Virus record (IMG/VR): IMGVR_UViG_3300042868_002039 | Location: 1 to 38,760 of that record | DNA length: 38,760 nucleotides | Strand: one strand, 5' to 3' | Source: a virus | Shown here: positions 6,932 to 14,243 of the stretch, in pieces | Layout: the number at the start of each line of letters is the position of its first letter | How positions within the stretch are numbered: position 1 is the stretch's first letter | Notes under the pieces: model-generated | The model's database searches: none | What the model saw: only the letters and a program-made list of their open reading frames with translations | Told to the model about the DNA's origin: nothing | Position numbers and translations under genes: made by a program

Positions 6932-7193
6932 GGGCGCAGAAGTCGCTCGCTTGATTGCAGGATATGGATTCAAGGCTAAGGCTGAGGTTCCAATGCGTAA
7001 CGGCGAGAAGCGCACCGAGTGGTACACCGTTTGGAGCGATGCAAACGTAACTGAAGGCGCTCTCGTAGACATCGTAGGTAGCCTCGGTGTAAAGATCGAA
7101 GAGTTTACTGGTCGCGACAATGTTCCAAAGACTATCGCGGCTATCCACGTGAACGATGCAAAGGTTACCACCTCACTGAGCGCTCCGTTCTAA
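6912..7193 (+). CDS. OB-fold single-stranded-DNA-binding-like protein
   Basis: A 93-aa protein with a purine-rich AAAGGAAAAG ribosome site. The order of beta strands, with E-K-R-T-E-W-Y-T-V, then G-A-L-V-D-I-V-G-S and a final A-A-I-H-V-N-D-A-K-V, follows an SSB OB fold. Those stretches correspond to the W-H-x-V, G-D-x-V-x-V-x-G and final strand of bacterial SSB. The acidic tail of cellular SSB is absent. It sits with recombination and RusA genes, where an SSB would be useful. Homology is by pattern only. Confidence 0.6.
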   Translation: MAIVKIEGAEVARLIAGYGFKAKAEVPMRNGEKRTEWYTVWSDANVTEGALVDIVGSLGVKIEEFTGRDNVPKTIAAIHVNDAKVTTSLSAPF

Positions 7194-7339
7194 TGGCTAA
7201 GTTTGTAGGGCTGTTCACTGCTGTAATTGTGGGGCTGTTGGCTGCACAAGCCGAACCTATAACAGCTACCATCGGTTACGTGTGGGCAGCCCTACATCTC
7301 ATCGCTATTGCAAAGTATTGGTATGAAAATAGAGATTGA
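7193..7339 (+). CDS. 48-aa membrane microprotein
   Basis: The ATG is in a TAATG overlap with the SSB-like gene and the TGA stop is at 7337-7339, overlapping the RusA start. The 48-aa product has two hydrophobic stretches (about 4-19 and 24-41) and a charged end (Y-W-Y-E-N-R-D). Tight coupling on both sides argues that it is translated. Function is unknown; it is a two-helix inner-membrane miniprotein. Confidence 0.6.
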   Translation: MAKFVGLFTAVIVGLLAAQAEPITATIGYVWAALHLIAIAKYWYENRD

Positions 7340-7727
7340 GGTCCTTGGTGACCCGGCACCTCAAGGCTCTAAAAGAGTTTTCAACGGCCGAGTAGTAGAG
7401 GCCGCAGGCGAGAAGCTAAAGCGCTGGCGTAAAGCTATCGCCGCCGCATGCGTGGCCGCTAGAGAGAACAACGACGTTTTCTTTACTGGCCCGGTAGAAG
7501 TCCGAGTCACGTTTTACATGCCACGTCCCAAGACAATCAGCATCGAGAAGCGACTGCTCCCGATTGTGCCACCAGACCTAGACAAGCTGGCTCGAGGATT
7601 ACTCGATGGCATCGGTCAGTCAGAGATGATCTGGGGCGATGACTCACAGGTGATTCACCTAGACGCTAAGAAGTTTTATGCCGATGGTCGCGAACCCGGC
7701 GCAAAAATCGAAATATTCGGTTTGTAA
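7323..7727 (+). CDS. rusA: RusA-family Holliday junction resolvase
   Basis: A 134-aa protein. Family signatures are G-D-P-A-P-Q-G-S-K-R near the start, V-R-V-T-F-Y-M-P-R-P, P-P-D-L-D-K-L-A-R-G-L-L-D-G-I and W-G-D-D-S-Q-V. The aspartates in D-L-D-K and G-D-D are the metal-binding active-site residues. RusA resolves Holliday junctions and other branched DNA before packaging. The ATG at 7323 is preferred because it begins the family-typical M-K-I-E-I-E-V. It closes the recombination block; non-coding DNA follows. Confidence 0.92.
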   Translation: MKIEIEVLGDPAPQGSKRVFNGRVVEAAGEKLKRWRKAIAAACVAARENNDVFFTGPVEVRVTFYMPRPKTISIEKRLLPIVPPDLDKLARGLLDGIGQSEMIWGDDSQVIHLDAKKFYADGREPGAKIEIFGL

Positions 7728-7784
7728 CAAAATCATAACGACTCAAAAAATGAGTTGCTAAATGTCTTTCAGTTCGGTTAGTCT
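7727..7784 (+). promoter_or_regulatory. Intergenic element with inverted repeat and weak promoter
   Basis: AACAAAATCATAACGACT followed by an A-run closely matches 11578-11602. ACTCA at 7741-7745 and TGAGT at 7751-7755 form a small inverted repeat. A weak -35/-10 pair is TTGCTA (7755-7760) and TAGTCT (7779-7784), 18 bases apart. It precedes the small-gene operon at 7811. Confidence 0.4.
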
Positions 7785-7810
7785 GGCTACAGCTCGAACG
7801 AAAGGACAAA

Positions 7811-8017
7811 ATGAATATCAGTGAGCTAAAGTCCAAACTGGACTTTTATGTAGACGCTATTTACCAAAAGGGATTTGATTACGGATTTGAAACTGTAATT
7901 GAAGAGCTAGATTCCATCTCAGATCGTCTCTGGAACGATGGACACAAGGACGCTGCGGAAATCATCCGTGGCGTAGTAAAGCTAGTAAAGGGAGGCTTCG
8001 ATGAAGAAAATCTATAA
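7811..8017 (+). CDS. Small hypothetical protein
   Basis: A 68-aa, helical, acidic protein with AAAGGA before its ATG. It is the first gene of a run of overlapping small genes to 8930. It has a Y-x-K-G-F-D-Y-G-F-E-T stretch and a mostly amphipathic C-terminal half. The family is not recognised. The preceding non-coding DNA contains the shared ATAAC element, so it may begin its own transcript. Confidence 0.65.
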   Translation: MNISELKSKLDFYVDAIYQKGFDYGFETVIEELDSISDRLWNDGHKDAAEIIRGVVKLVKGGFDEENL

Positions 8018-8216
8018 CTGGGTCCAGCGCGGCATTGCCGAGTTGCTATTTGCAAACATCCTTGATGAAGATTACTGGATGGGCATTAGGCATGGCAGGG
8101 TTAGCGGCCTAAAGGCTGACATCCTATTTCTAGAGAATCTCCAGAAGGGCGAGAACAAGACCAACGCTAAGGGCCTACAGATCGCTATTGACAAGCTAAA
8201 AGAGATGGACAAATGA
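8001..8216 (+). CDS. Small hypothetical protein
   Basis: A 71-aa basic, helical protein whose ATG overlaps the previous gene by 17 bases and follows AGGGAGG, a strong ribosome site inside that gene. It contains aromatic residues near the start (Y-N-W) and Y-W-M-G-I-R-H-G-R in the middle. The family is not recognised. Confidence 0.65.
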   Translation: MKKIYNWVQRGIAELLFANILDEDYWMGIRHGRVSGLKADILFLENLQKGENKTNAKGLQIAIDKLKEMDK

Positions 8217-8512
8217 TGAAGATTACCGTATGGGAGCTGCCTAATTGTGTGCAGTGCAACCAGACCAAAAAAGAGTTTGACAAGCGCGGGATTATCTACA
8301 CCACCCGCAAGCTAACCCCAAAGGCCGTAGACCGTTTTCTAGCTATTGGCTTTACCTCAGCACCTATTGTCGAAACCGACGCTAAGCGCTGGTCCGGCTT
8401 TCGGTTGGACAAAATCAAGAGCCTAGAACACCACCTCAAGTTTGAGCGCATACGTGGTGTAAACGTTCCGCTAGAGCCAATGGTGCAGGTAGCAGACGAG
8501 GTGGCAGAATGA
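8213..8512 (+). CDS. NrdH-like glutaredoxin
   Basis: A 99-aa protein with a thioredoxin fold. The redox pair is C12-V-Q-C15, near the start of helix 1. Downstream S-A-P-I-V (cis-proline loop) and W-S-G-F-R match the NrdH subgroup, which reduces ribonucleotide reductase. No reductase is encoded here, so it would serve the host enzyme or another thiol target and raise dNTP supply. A C-terminal extension of about 20 residues is not typical. The start is one of two adjacent ATGs in an ATGATGA overlap. Confidence 0.85.
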   Translation: MMKITVWELPNCVQCNQTKKEFDKRGIIYTTRKLTPKAVDRFLAIGFTSAPIVETDAKRWSGFRLDKIKSLEHHLKFERIRGVNVPLEPMVQVADEVAE

Positions 8513-8727
8513 AAATCTGGGAACAGAAAAAGCAAGAGCGGACCGAGCAGGTTCAAAATCTAATCAACCGCCTCAATGCTATTGACGACAAACAAGCTCG
8601 CATGATTGCTATGGCCCTAGAGTATTACGGCTTTCAACGACAGGAAATGCCACACAATGCTTGGGTAAAGATTCGCAAAGAAGTCATAGACAAGGCAAAG
8701 GCATATCTAGGCGAGGTGTCAGAGTGA
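8509..8727 (+). CDS. Small hypothetical helical protein
   Basis: A 72-aa protein with an ATGA overlap with the NrdH-like gene. It is highly charged and helical, with M-A-L-E-Y-Y-G-F in the centre. No known family is recognised. Its stop overlaps a GTG start, continuing the coupled series. Confidence 0.65.
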   Translation: MKIWEQKKQERTEQVQNLINRLNAIDDKQARMIAMALEYYGFQRQEMPHNAWVKIRKEVIDKAKAYLGEVSE

Positions 8728-8930
8728 CGACATGGCATAGAACCAACTACCGTCAGGTAATTGAGTTGCTAAAAGACGACAAACTTGTCTGGTCCTCGGA
8801 CTTCGATTCGATTAGGTTGCTTTTGGCAGATGTGTTTGACGAACACCTAATTGAAAGCAATTTCAGCTTTAGCACTCTAAACTATCTAGCAGAGAAACTA
8901 CTCGAAGAAGAAAACGATCTAACCATTTAG
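8724..8930 (+). CDS. Small hypothetical acidic protein
   Basis: A 68-aa protein with a GTG start in a GTGA overlap. Earlier in-frame starts would lie inside the previous gene without reason. The second half is acidic (L-L-E-E-E-N-D-L). It could be a small protein-protein interaction factor. The family is not recognised. Confidence 0.6.
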   Translation: MTTWHRTNYRQVIELLKDDKLVWSSDFDSIRLLLADVFDEHLIESNFSFSTLNYLAEKLLEEENDLTI

Positions 8931-8938
8931 GGGGAACT

Positions 8939-9163
8939 ATGCTCGAGGACTTGAAACCACCTACGCGACAGTACACTTGCAAAGTAAGGACGATTGCCGA
9001 ACAGCTCGAAACGAAAGACCGAGAGATACTACTCGCGGCCGTTATGAGTCCAGACTGGCAATACAAGACCCTAAGCAATGAGCTGGCTAAGCGGAGTATA
9101 GACATAGCCGACGTAACCATCAAAGCGCACCGCATCAAAACCTGCGGCTGCTTTAGGAAATAA
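8939..9163 (+). CDS. Small HTH-like hypothetical protein
   Basis: A 74-aa protein preceded by AGGGGAAC. It has helices around E-I-L-L-A-A-V and L-S-N-E-L-A-K-R that resemble a small helix-turn-helix. The end has K-x-H-R-x-K-T-C-G-C. Similar small proteins occur in actinophage early regions. DNA binding is an inference. It is coupled by TAATG to the metallophosphoesterase. Confidence 0.6.
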   Translation: MLEDLKPPTRQYTCKVRTIAEQLETKDREILLAAVMSPDWQYKTLSNELAKRSIDIADVTIKAHRIKTCGCFRK

Positions 9164-10308
9164 TGCTAGAGAACTTGACACCGGCACAAAAGGTGACCGC
9201 GCCAGCTAACTTTCGCCCGGGCGTTGAGTTTGATGGCACTGAGGGTATTGCTACTACTCCGGGTTACACCGAGGCACCTAACTTCGATCAGTTTCTACTA
9301 GAGGCAGGGTTCGACCCAAGCGAGATTGAGGTTGTTGGTACACCTCGCACCTCACGCTGGCAAAGGTATGACGGCGAATGGCTAACAAGCTATCGCTTTC
9401 AGTTCCGCAAGATTACTGCCGGGATTGACCTGCCACTGCTACTAGCTGAGGCTAAGAAAAAGGTAAAGGTCGAACCGCTGAAGCAGACAAGCGACAAGTG
9501 CTTGGTTGTCATGTGGTCCGACTTACAGGTTGGCAAGGTAGATTACCGCGGCAACTCACAGAGCCTAATTGAGCGCGTAGAACTTATGAAGGCTCGACTA
9601 ATGGACATGATAAAACGAGAGAAGCCAAGCAAGGTAATCTTCGCGGACCTAGGTGATACGGTCGAGAATTTCAATAATGCGGCTGATACCGCCCAGCTCC
9701 AAAGCAGCGATTTGTCGATTATGAGTCAGGTGGATTTGGCCACCACTTTTGCATGGGAGACACTTCGCATGATTGCTACCAAAGTGCCAGATGTCACCTA
9801 TGCTTCGGTTGGCTCGAATCACTGCCAGTGGCGCGTAAACAAGCAGGTAGTCGGCAAGCCATCGGACGATTGGGGCATCTTCATTGGACGACAGCTCGCA
9901 AGACTAAGTAAGGAATTATCCTTACCGATTCGGTTTATCGAGCCTCAAGAGCATGATGAATCCTTAGCCATTGACGTATTCGGTGACGGGTTTCACATTC
10001 TCGGCATTGCGCATGGCCACCAAGCCAAGCGTCCAGACATGATGGCTACATGGTGGAGAGGTCAGGCGTTTGGCCGCCAGCCGGTCGCTGATGCCTCGCT
10101 GCTGATTCACGGTCACTGGCACCACCTACGGGTAACCGAGTTGGGCTCGACACCACGCGGCACATCTCGGTTTATGGTTATGGCTCCAACCATGGACAAC
10201 GGCTCCGGCTGGTGGCGTAAGGTCACCGGTGAGGATTCGGTGCCGGGCTTGGCTACTCTAATCTTGGAAAAAGGCGTGGACTACACGGGAACGGTTTACA
10301 AGCTCTAA
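9163..10308 (+). CDS. Calcineurin-like metallophosphoesterase
   Basis: A 381-aa protein. The two-metal site is laid out in order: S-D-L-Q (119-122), G-D-T (164-166), N-H (219-220), H284-G-H286 and H-G-H-W-H-H (316-321). Residues 1-110 form an extra N-terminal region, perhaps for DNA binding. The family includes phosphodiesterases, nucleases and protein phosphatases. In actinophages such genes lie among DNA-metabolism genes, suggesting nuclease or DNA-processing activity. The substrate cannot be told from sequence. It is coupled at both ends by TAATG. Confidence 0.85.
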   Translation: MLENLTPAQKVTAPANFRPGVEFDGTEGIATTPGYTEAPNFDQFLLEAGFDPSEIEVVGTPRTSRWQRYDGEWLTSYRFQFRKITAGIDLPLLLAEAKKKVKVEPLKQTSDKCLVVMWSDLQVGKVDYRGNSQSLIERVELMKARLMDMIKREKPSKVIFADLGDTVENFNNAADTAQLQSSDLSIMSQVDLATTFAWETLRMIATKVPDVTYASVGSNHCQWRVNKQVVGKPSDDWGIFIGRQLARLSKELSLPIRFIEPQEHDESLAIDVFGDGFHILGIAHGHQAKRPDMMATWWRGQAFGRQPVADASLLIHGHWHHLRVTELGSTPRGTSRFMVMAPTMDNGSGWWRKVTGEDSVPGLATLILEKGVDYTGTVYKL

Positions 10309-10790
10309 TGGCTAATCTAGGCAACGAACAGTCGGTAGCCGGAACTGAGGTATGGCTCACGCCGCCTCACATCCTAGGGGCGCTAGGCGAGTTTGACCTC
10401 GACCCTTGCTCGTCACTAGACCGACCGTGGGATACCGCTAAGAGCCACTACACCGTAGACGATGACGGCCTTATCCAGCCTTGGTTTGGTCGCGTCTGGT
10501 GTAATCCTCCGTATGGCCCAAAGATGGGGCCTTTCCTAGAAAAGCTGGCTGCTCACGAGAACGGGATTGCCCTTATTTTTGCTCGTACAGAAACTAGGGC
10601 TTTCTTTGACTATGTATGGGACAAGGCGGATGCCTTGCTATTCCTGAAAGGCCGACTACGCTTTCACAAGCCAGATGGCAGCCTAGGTGGGACTGCTGGT
10701 AGCCCGTCCGTTTTGATTGCTTATGGGCAAGAAAATGTAAAAATTCTCGAAGAATGCGGACTAGAAGGAAAGTTAGTCAGGTTGAAGTAA
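10308..10790 (+). CDS. Phage DNA N6-adenine methyltransferase (Dam-like)
   Basis: A 160-aa protein with W-L-T-P-P near the start, F-D-L-D-P-C-S, and the catalytic N-P-P-Y-G motif (in W-C-N-P-P-Y-G). This combination defines the phage Dam family (PF05869), which methylates adenine using S-adenosylmethionine. It probably protects phage DNA against host restriction or marks it for packaging or timing. The target sequence is unknown. It has no restriction-enzyme partner here, so it is a solitary methylase. Confidence 0.9.
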   Translation: MANLGNEQSVAGTEVWLTPPHILGALGEFDLDPCSSLDRPWDTAKSHYTVDDDGLIQPWFGRVWCNPPYGPKMGPFLEKLAAHENGIALIFARTETRAFFDYVWDKADALLFLKGRLRFHKPDGSLGGTAGSPSVLIAYGQENVKILEECGLEGKLVRLK

Positions 10791-10966
10791 TGCCTAGTTA
10801 TGTATACGAATGCGCTTGTGGTCAGGTCTACGACGTAAACCACAGCATCCATGAGGACCCAGAGATCGAATGCGATAATTGCGGTGGCTCGATGGACCGC
10901 AAGCCGCAGGTAGCATTTACTCAGTTCACCGGCTCTGGGTTTTACTCAACAGATAAAAATAAATAA
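10790..10966 (+). CDS. FmdB-type zinc-ribbon protein
   Basis: A 58-aa protein beginning M-P-S-Y-V-Y-E-C-A-C-G, with the second pair C-D-N-C-G-G. This closely matches the FmdB/CxxC-CxxC regulatory family (PF09723), including the F-T-Q-F-T-G-S-G-F-Y end. It is a single zinc knuckle, likely nucleic-acid or protein binding. The ATG at 10790 overlaps the methylase stop (TAATG). It is the last gene of the early operon before the promoter at 10976. Confidence 0.8.
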   Translation: MPSYVYECACGQVYDVNHSIHEDPEIECDNCGGSMDRKPQVAFTQFTGSGFYSTDKNK

Positions 10967-10975
10967 CTTTGCAAC

Positions 10976-11005
10976 TTGACATTCGGTCAAAACTTATGTC
11001 AGAAT
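10976..11005 (+). promoter_or_regulatory. Sigma70-type promoter
   Basis: TTGACA at 10976-10981 is a perfect -35. CAGAAT at 11000-11005 is a fair -10 with an 18-base spacer and an upstream TG (extended -10). AT-rich DNA with an ATAAC precedes it. It would start a transcript near 11012. Confidence 0.6.
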
Positions 11006-11011
11006 GAATAC

Positions 11012-11127
11012 GGCAACAGACAGGTAGAGATTTTTGTTCATTTTCTCTCTAGGGTTCGTGTGTGTTCATGTTGCTCCTCAAATGAGAGGCCCGGAGGTTA
11101 CCCCCTTTCCCTCCGGGCTTTCTCTTT
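11012..11127 (+). ncRNA. Candidate small RNA between a promoter and a terminator
   Basis: About 115 bases lie between a good promoter and a strong terminator with no convincing gene. It holds a T-rich stretch, a small CTC-AAAT-GAG hairpin and the terminator stem. An open frame across this stretch has no ribosome site and would run through the terminator. It may be a discrete small RNA, or a leader that attenuates expression of the HNH gene at 11146. Confidence 0.45.
11089..11127 (+). terminator. Rho-independent terminator
   Basis: A perfect 9-bp stem, GCCCGGAGG (11089-11097) with CCTCCGGGC (11110-11118), has a 12-base loop and is followed by TTTCTCTTT. The stem and loop resemble the terminator at 21197, suggesting duplication. 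Confidence 0.85.
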
Positions 11128-11145
11128 GGATAGGATTCGGTTCAG

Positions 11146-11460
11146 ATGGCCTTTAAGAAGCCCTGCTTAGATTGCGGCATTTTGAGTTACGGCTCCCGAT
11201 GCGAAGCCCACACTAAGCGCGTAGAGCAACTACGGGACATCAAGCGAGCCGGTAAGAAGCGAGCGCTTTACAATTCCGATTATCGCAAGCAGGCAGCGAT
11301 TGTCAGAGCGACCGCGATCGCTTGTCACCTATGCGGCGACGGGGCCAGACTGAATGACCCTTGGCAGGCAGACCACATCATTGCCGGGGACCCGACATCG
11401 CCTCTGGCAGCAGCCCATAGATCTTGCAACGCCAAGCGCGGAGACAAGCCGCTTTCCTAG
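11146..11460 (+). CDS. HNH endonuclease
   Basis: A 104-aa protein. The N-terminal C-L-D-C-G ... C-E-A-H is a small zinc knuckle. The HNH core follows: C-H-L-C-G, A-D-H-I-I, then A-A-H-R-S-C-N-A-K-R-G, with all metal ligands kept. In many siphoviruses an HNH nuclease sits immediately before TerS and helps terminase cut DNA. Here about 4.9 kb of small genes separates it from TerS, so either the link is broken or the module was inserted. No strong ribosome site is seen. Confidence 0.85.
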   Translation: MAFKKPCLDCGILSYGSRCEAHTKRVEQLRDIKRAGKKRALYNSDYRKQAAIVRATAIACHLCGDGARLNDPWQADHIIAGDPTSPLAAAHRSCNAKRGDKPLS

Positions 11461-11465
11461 CGCCA

Positions 11466-11512
11466 ATATTCGGTTCGATCGGCCTTTATAGAGAAGCCGA
11501 TATTCGGTTCGA
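11466..11512. repeat. Direct repeat of a 13-mer in intergenic DNA
   Basis: ATATTCGGTTCGA occurs at 11466-11478 and 11500-11512, 34 bases apart. ATCGGC and GCCGAT between them can form a hairpin. ATTCGGTTCGA recurs at 14246-14256, and ATTCGGTTCA occurs just before the HNH gene (11135). They may be binding sites. The rest of the 11461-11677 gap contains a GTCCCC/GGGGAC hairpin at 11544-11561 without a T-run. Confidence 0.6.
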
Positions 11513-11577
11513 AACCGCTTAAGGCACCCAGAAATTCTGAGCAGTCCCCTACTTGGGGGACAGTCTGACCCAAAAAT

Positions 11578-11613
11578 AACAAAATGATAACAACTTCAAA
11601 AAGGTGCTAGACA
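11578..11613 (+). promoter_or_regulatory. Shared ATAAC element upstream of the small-gene module
   Basis: AACAAAATGATAACAACTT followed by an A-run matches the element at 7727 with few changes. It continues into GGTGCTAGACA, which could be an extended -10 (TGC-TAGACA). It precedes the gene cluster starting at 11678. GATAACAATTT at 3045 and TGATAAC at 14421 are related. Confidence 0.4.
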
Positions 11614-11677
11614 GGATCGCGGCCGGCGTGTGACTATTGCCTAGCCGGACCCGAACAACCGGCAGAAAAAGGGAAAA

Positions 11678-12034
11678 ATGAGCATAGAGATTACCCGATA
11701 CCCAACTCACTACCAAGTGAAAATGGGGCTAAGCACTTATCTATTTACACCTAGCGACTACACCGCGCTATTTCACGCGATGTTGCAAACCCCGGCCGAC
11801 GACGTGGTGTGGGTTAGTTGCGTGACCGCCGACATGGTTGCAGACCCGGAAGATTGCGGCGGCCTAATCGACGAATTGGACGAAGCCGTAGAACGGGCCG
11901 TTTGCGACCCGTCGAAACGCTATGCCAAGTGCCTAACTTGCAACACCGAAGATCAAATAATGGAAATGGTTGATCTTGGTTACATGGGTGGTTGGGAATG
12001 CGAGTCTTGCAATAGCAAAGGGGTTGAGAACTAA
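11678..12034 (+). CDS. Hypothetical protein with C-terminal zinc ribbon
   Basis: A 118-aa protein with AAAAAGGG before its ATG. Residues 1-55 look beta-rich. Residues 91-115 carry C-L-T-C ... C-E-S-C, a zinc ribbon with a 20-residue insert. The acidic middle (E-L-D-E-A-V-E) is probably helical. The family is not recognised. It starts the accessory module, in which every junction to 13327 is TAATG or ATGA. Confidence 0.7.
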   Translation: MSIEITRYPTHYQVKMGLSTYLFTPSDYTALFHAMLQTPADDVVWVSCVTADMVADPEDCGGLIDELDEAVERAVCDPSKRYAKCLTCNTEDQIMEMVDLGYMGGWECESCNSKGVEN

Positions 12035-12294
12035 TGCTACTTACGGCAACCGACAAGTTTACACCGGGCGAATACGCCATGGTGTCTTGGTATTGCTCGG
12101 ACGCTATTGACCGCCAGACGCTTTACAAAGTAATAAAGCGAACCCCTAAGCGCGCGACACTAGCCCCGATCTATACAAACGGAATGGGGACACCGATAGT
12201 TGTCACGATCAAAAGCGACGTTATTTCTGAATACGCGCAACACGCAGATACTAATTACTCACTTATCCAAACTTACCGGGAGGTAGCAGAATGA
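12034..12294 (+). CDS. Small hypothetical protein of the accessory module
   Basis: An 86-aa, beta-rich, basic protein with G-E-Y-A-M-V-S-W-Y near the start, like the G-D-Y-A-M-I-S of the 69-aa protein at 4008. The two may share a small barrel-like fold. TAATG overlaps the upstream gene. Function is unknown. Confidence 0.65.
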   Translation: MLLTATDKFTPGEYAMVSWYCSDAIDRQTLYKVIKRTPKRATLAPIYTNGMGTPIVVTIKSDVISEYAQHADTNYSLIQTYREVAE

Positions 12295-12473
12295 CAGAGA
12301 AAATCGAAAACGACGAACAAGCCCTAGACATGATTTTGAATTTAGTCCGGGCAACCGAACCAGACTTTGAACTAGCACTAGGCGCTACAACTACTATCTG
12401 GCGCTTACAAGAAAAAGGGTACAGAGATCTAGCCTTCGACGTATTGGCAACATACAACCCGGCGGTGAACTAA
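12291..12473 (+). CDS. Small hypothetical helical protein
   Basis: A 60-aa acidic and helical protein coupled through ATGA. It contains E-P-D-F-E-L-A-L-G-A followed by a W-R-L-Q-E-K-G-Y segment. No family is recognised. The stop overlaps the next ATG. Confidence 0.6.
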   Translation: MTEKIENDEQALDMILNLVRATEPDFELALGATTTIWRLQEKGYRDLAFDVLATYNPAVN

Positions 12474-12622
12474 TGCTAAATGAACTAAACGAACTAAAAG
12501 CACAGATTGAGCGCGATCTACAAGTAGCGACAAGCCCGGAGGATAATGCCTATCACCTACAAGGGTTAAGCGCCGTTGAATCACTAATCGGTTACGTAAC
12601 CGGGGAAATGGAGATGAACTAA
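12473..12622 (+). CDS. 49-aa hypothetical protein
   Basis: The ATG is in TAATG with the previous gene and the TAA at 12620-12622 overlaps the next ATG. The 49-aa product is a short amphipathic helix pair beginning M-L-N-E-L-N-E-L-K. Codon use and the coupling at both ends indicate a real gene. Function is unknown. Confidence 0.6.
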   Translation: MLNELNELKAQIERDLQVATSPEDNAYHLQGLSAVESLIGYVTGEMEMN

Positions 12623-12789
12623 TGCCTAAATACCAGATTGAAGTAAGTCGCCACTACACCTACAAGATTGAAGTAGAGGCAGACAGCGAAATAGATGCCT
12701 ATTATGAAGCACGAACTTGGGAGATAGAGGATCTAGAACCCTACGAAACTGCCGCATGGTTTGAAACTAACGTTATTGGAGGGAACTAA
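12622..12789 (+). CDS. 55-aa hypothetical protein
   Basis: A 55-aa product between two TAATG overlaps. It begins M-P-K-Y-Q-I-E-V-S and repeats K-I-E-V-E, as in two beta strands, then an acidic helix with several tyrosines. It resembles small ferredoxin-like or beta-alpha phage proteins in shape only. Function is unknown. Confidence 0.6.
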   Translation: MPKYQIEVSRHYTYKIEVEADSEIDAYYEARTWEIEDLEPYETAAWFETNVIGGN

Positions 12790-13007
12790 TGGCTAAACCA
12801 AGTATTGCTTTAGTAAAGACATGGGAGATCACGGACCAAACCGAATACGTGCAACTTGCCGCCGGAACCGCGATCTATGACTACGACTATTGGCGAGTAA
12901 CGCCACGTAACGGCCGGCCCAAGTATTTCTATGGTGAGAGCGCATGGTCAGACTCTAGGCGCTACGCGGACGATGTCGAATGGGAACTAATGCGAGGTGA
13001 GTTCTAA
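12789..13007 (+). CDS. Small hypothetical Trp/Tyr-rich protein
   Basis: A 72-aa protein rich in W, Y and D (Y-D-Y-D-Y-W-R). GGAGGGAAC before the ATG is a strong ribosome site. It is coupled by TAATG on both sides. The family is not recognised. Confidence 0.65.
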   Translation: MAKPSIALVKTWEITDQTEYVQLAAGTAIYDYDYWRVTPRNGRPKYFYGESAWSDSRRYADDVEWELMRGEF

Positions 13008-13327
13008 TGAGAAAGATCTACCGAGACAAGGGATTACTACTAATCCCGCTACCGGGTAACAAGGGTCTAAACATTGGCCGTTACTTTACCGGGTATTGCA
13101 CTATCCGCGATTGGCCATGGGCCGTGTATGACTTTGCGGACCATGTTTCGCCATGGTCAGACAAGGCAGAATGGGCAGAGAATGTGTTGGAGGCCGGCTA
13201 CCCGAAAATTACGTATAGGTACGAATGTTGGAAATGCAGCGAGGATCATTACGGCAGTGCCGACAACATGGAGGAAATTAGATACATTCAAGAAGATCTG
13301 AACGTAAAGGTAAAAGTAATTGACTAA
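13007..13327 (+). CDS. Hypothetical protein of the accessory module
   Basis: A 106-aa protein with a basic start, a W-P-W-A-V-Y motif and one C-W-K-C pair near residue 80, which could be half a metal site. It is coupled upstream by TAATG and overlaps a TTG-start gene at its end. Function is unknown. Confidence 0.65.
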   Translation: MRKIYRDKGLLLIPLPGNKGLNIGRYFTGYCTIRDWPWAVYDFADHVSPWSDKAEWAENVLEAGYPKITYRYECWKCSEDHYGSADNMEEIRYIQEDLNVKVKVID

Positions 13328-13622
13328 GCAACTACCATACGCGGCATGGGTAAGAATTACGCTAGAACCGCTAACGCCAGAACACCAACAAGAACTACGC
13401 GGCAGTTACTTTAGCGATACCGGCAAGATCAAGCGCTATGACACCTATAAGGCTTATTGCATAGAAAAAGGCTATAAGCACGACCCGGCCCCGGACGGCT
13501 ATTGGGAAGCCAAAGAGGAACCATGGCATAAGCCGGCCGGTGTCGCCATGATCATAGGGGGATACCTAGGCATGATTTTGCTAAGCGCCATGGGATCTGG
13601 CATAAGGACAAGAAACAGATAA
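13320..13622 (+). CDS. Small protein with C-terminal membrane helix
   Basis: A 100-aa protein with a TTG start overlapping the previous stop; AAAGG lies upstream. Residues 1-70 are soluble and charged, and residues about 72-93 form one hydrophobic, Gly-rich membrane helix followed by basic R-T-R-N-R, a C-terminal anchor. It is probably located at the inner face of the membrane. Function is unknown. Confidence 0.65.
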   Translation: MTKQLPYAAWVRITLEPLTPEHQQELRGSYFSDTGKIKRYDTYKAYCIEKGYKHDPAPDGYWEAKEEPWHKPAGVAMIIGGYLGMILLSAMGSGIRTRNR

Positions 13623-13661
13623 CCGGGGGCAACCCCTACAAACAACAGACAAGGAAACAAA

Positions 13662-14243
13662 ATGAATGCACAACAACTAAAGGGACTACTAACCGATGTA
13701 ACGGGCCGAATCTGGCGCTTATCTGGCACCGATGAACGCGGACACGTGTTTGATTGGATACACCCGGACGCGCCAACCGGGGACGGCGTGGACGGCACAC
13801 AGATTACATGGCAAGAAGATAGCGACGTAGTAGAGGTTTACAGCGAGGATCGCGAGTTGCTTTATTGGCAGAAGATAAGCGAACTAGACAACCGCCTATC
13901 TCTCGCTTGCGACTATGCGCAAATGGCCGGTGGCCTAGCCGCCATGATAGAAGATAAGGATAAGTTGCCTACGGCTTGGGCGTGTAACCAAGTAGTAGAG
14001 GCGCTACACCTAGCCGGTGCCACAGAGGGATTATTCACCGGCGGCTCGGACGGGATCTGCTGGTGGACCGAAGAAAACTACGTAGCCGAATACGATAGCG
14101 GCAAAGAGGCGTTTATTATCTGGCATGAAGGTCAGTATTGGATCGCCGGGACACCGGCCGGTTATGTAGCGGCCCTGAAAAAAGCCGCGACAGACATTGA
14201 ACGAATGTTGTTTAACAGAATGAAGGCAGATTTGGAAAAGTAA
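13662..14243 (+). CDS. Hypothetical protein, largest of the small-gene block
   Basis: A 193-aa protein with AAGGAAAC before its ATG. The N-terminal third is beta-rich with many W and D. The middle has a hydrophobic Y-A-Q-M-A-G-G-L-A-A-M helix, and the C-terminal part is helical. No catalytic pattern is seen. It is followed by 270 bases of non-coding DNA. Confidence 0.7.
   Translation: MNAQQLKGLLTDVTGRIWRLSGTDERGHVFDWIHPDAPTGDGVDGTQITWQEDSDVVEVYSEDRELLYWQKISELDNRLSLACDYAQMAGGLAAMIEDKDKLPTAWACNQVVEALHLAGATEGLFTGGSDGICWWTEENYVAEYDSGKEAFIIWHEGQYWIAGTPAGYVAALKKAATDIERMLFNRMKADLEK

Noticed and set aside
10976-11170. + strand reading frame over the promoter and terminator
   Set aside because: It would start in the -35 box, run through a strong terminator, and has no ribosome site.
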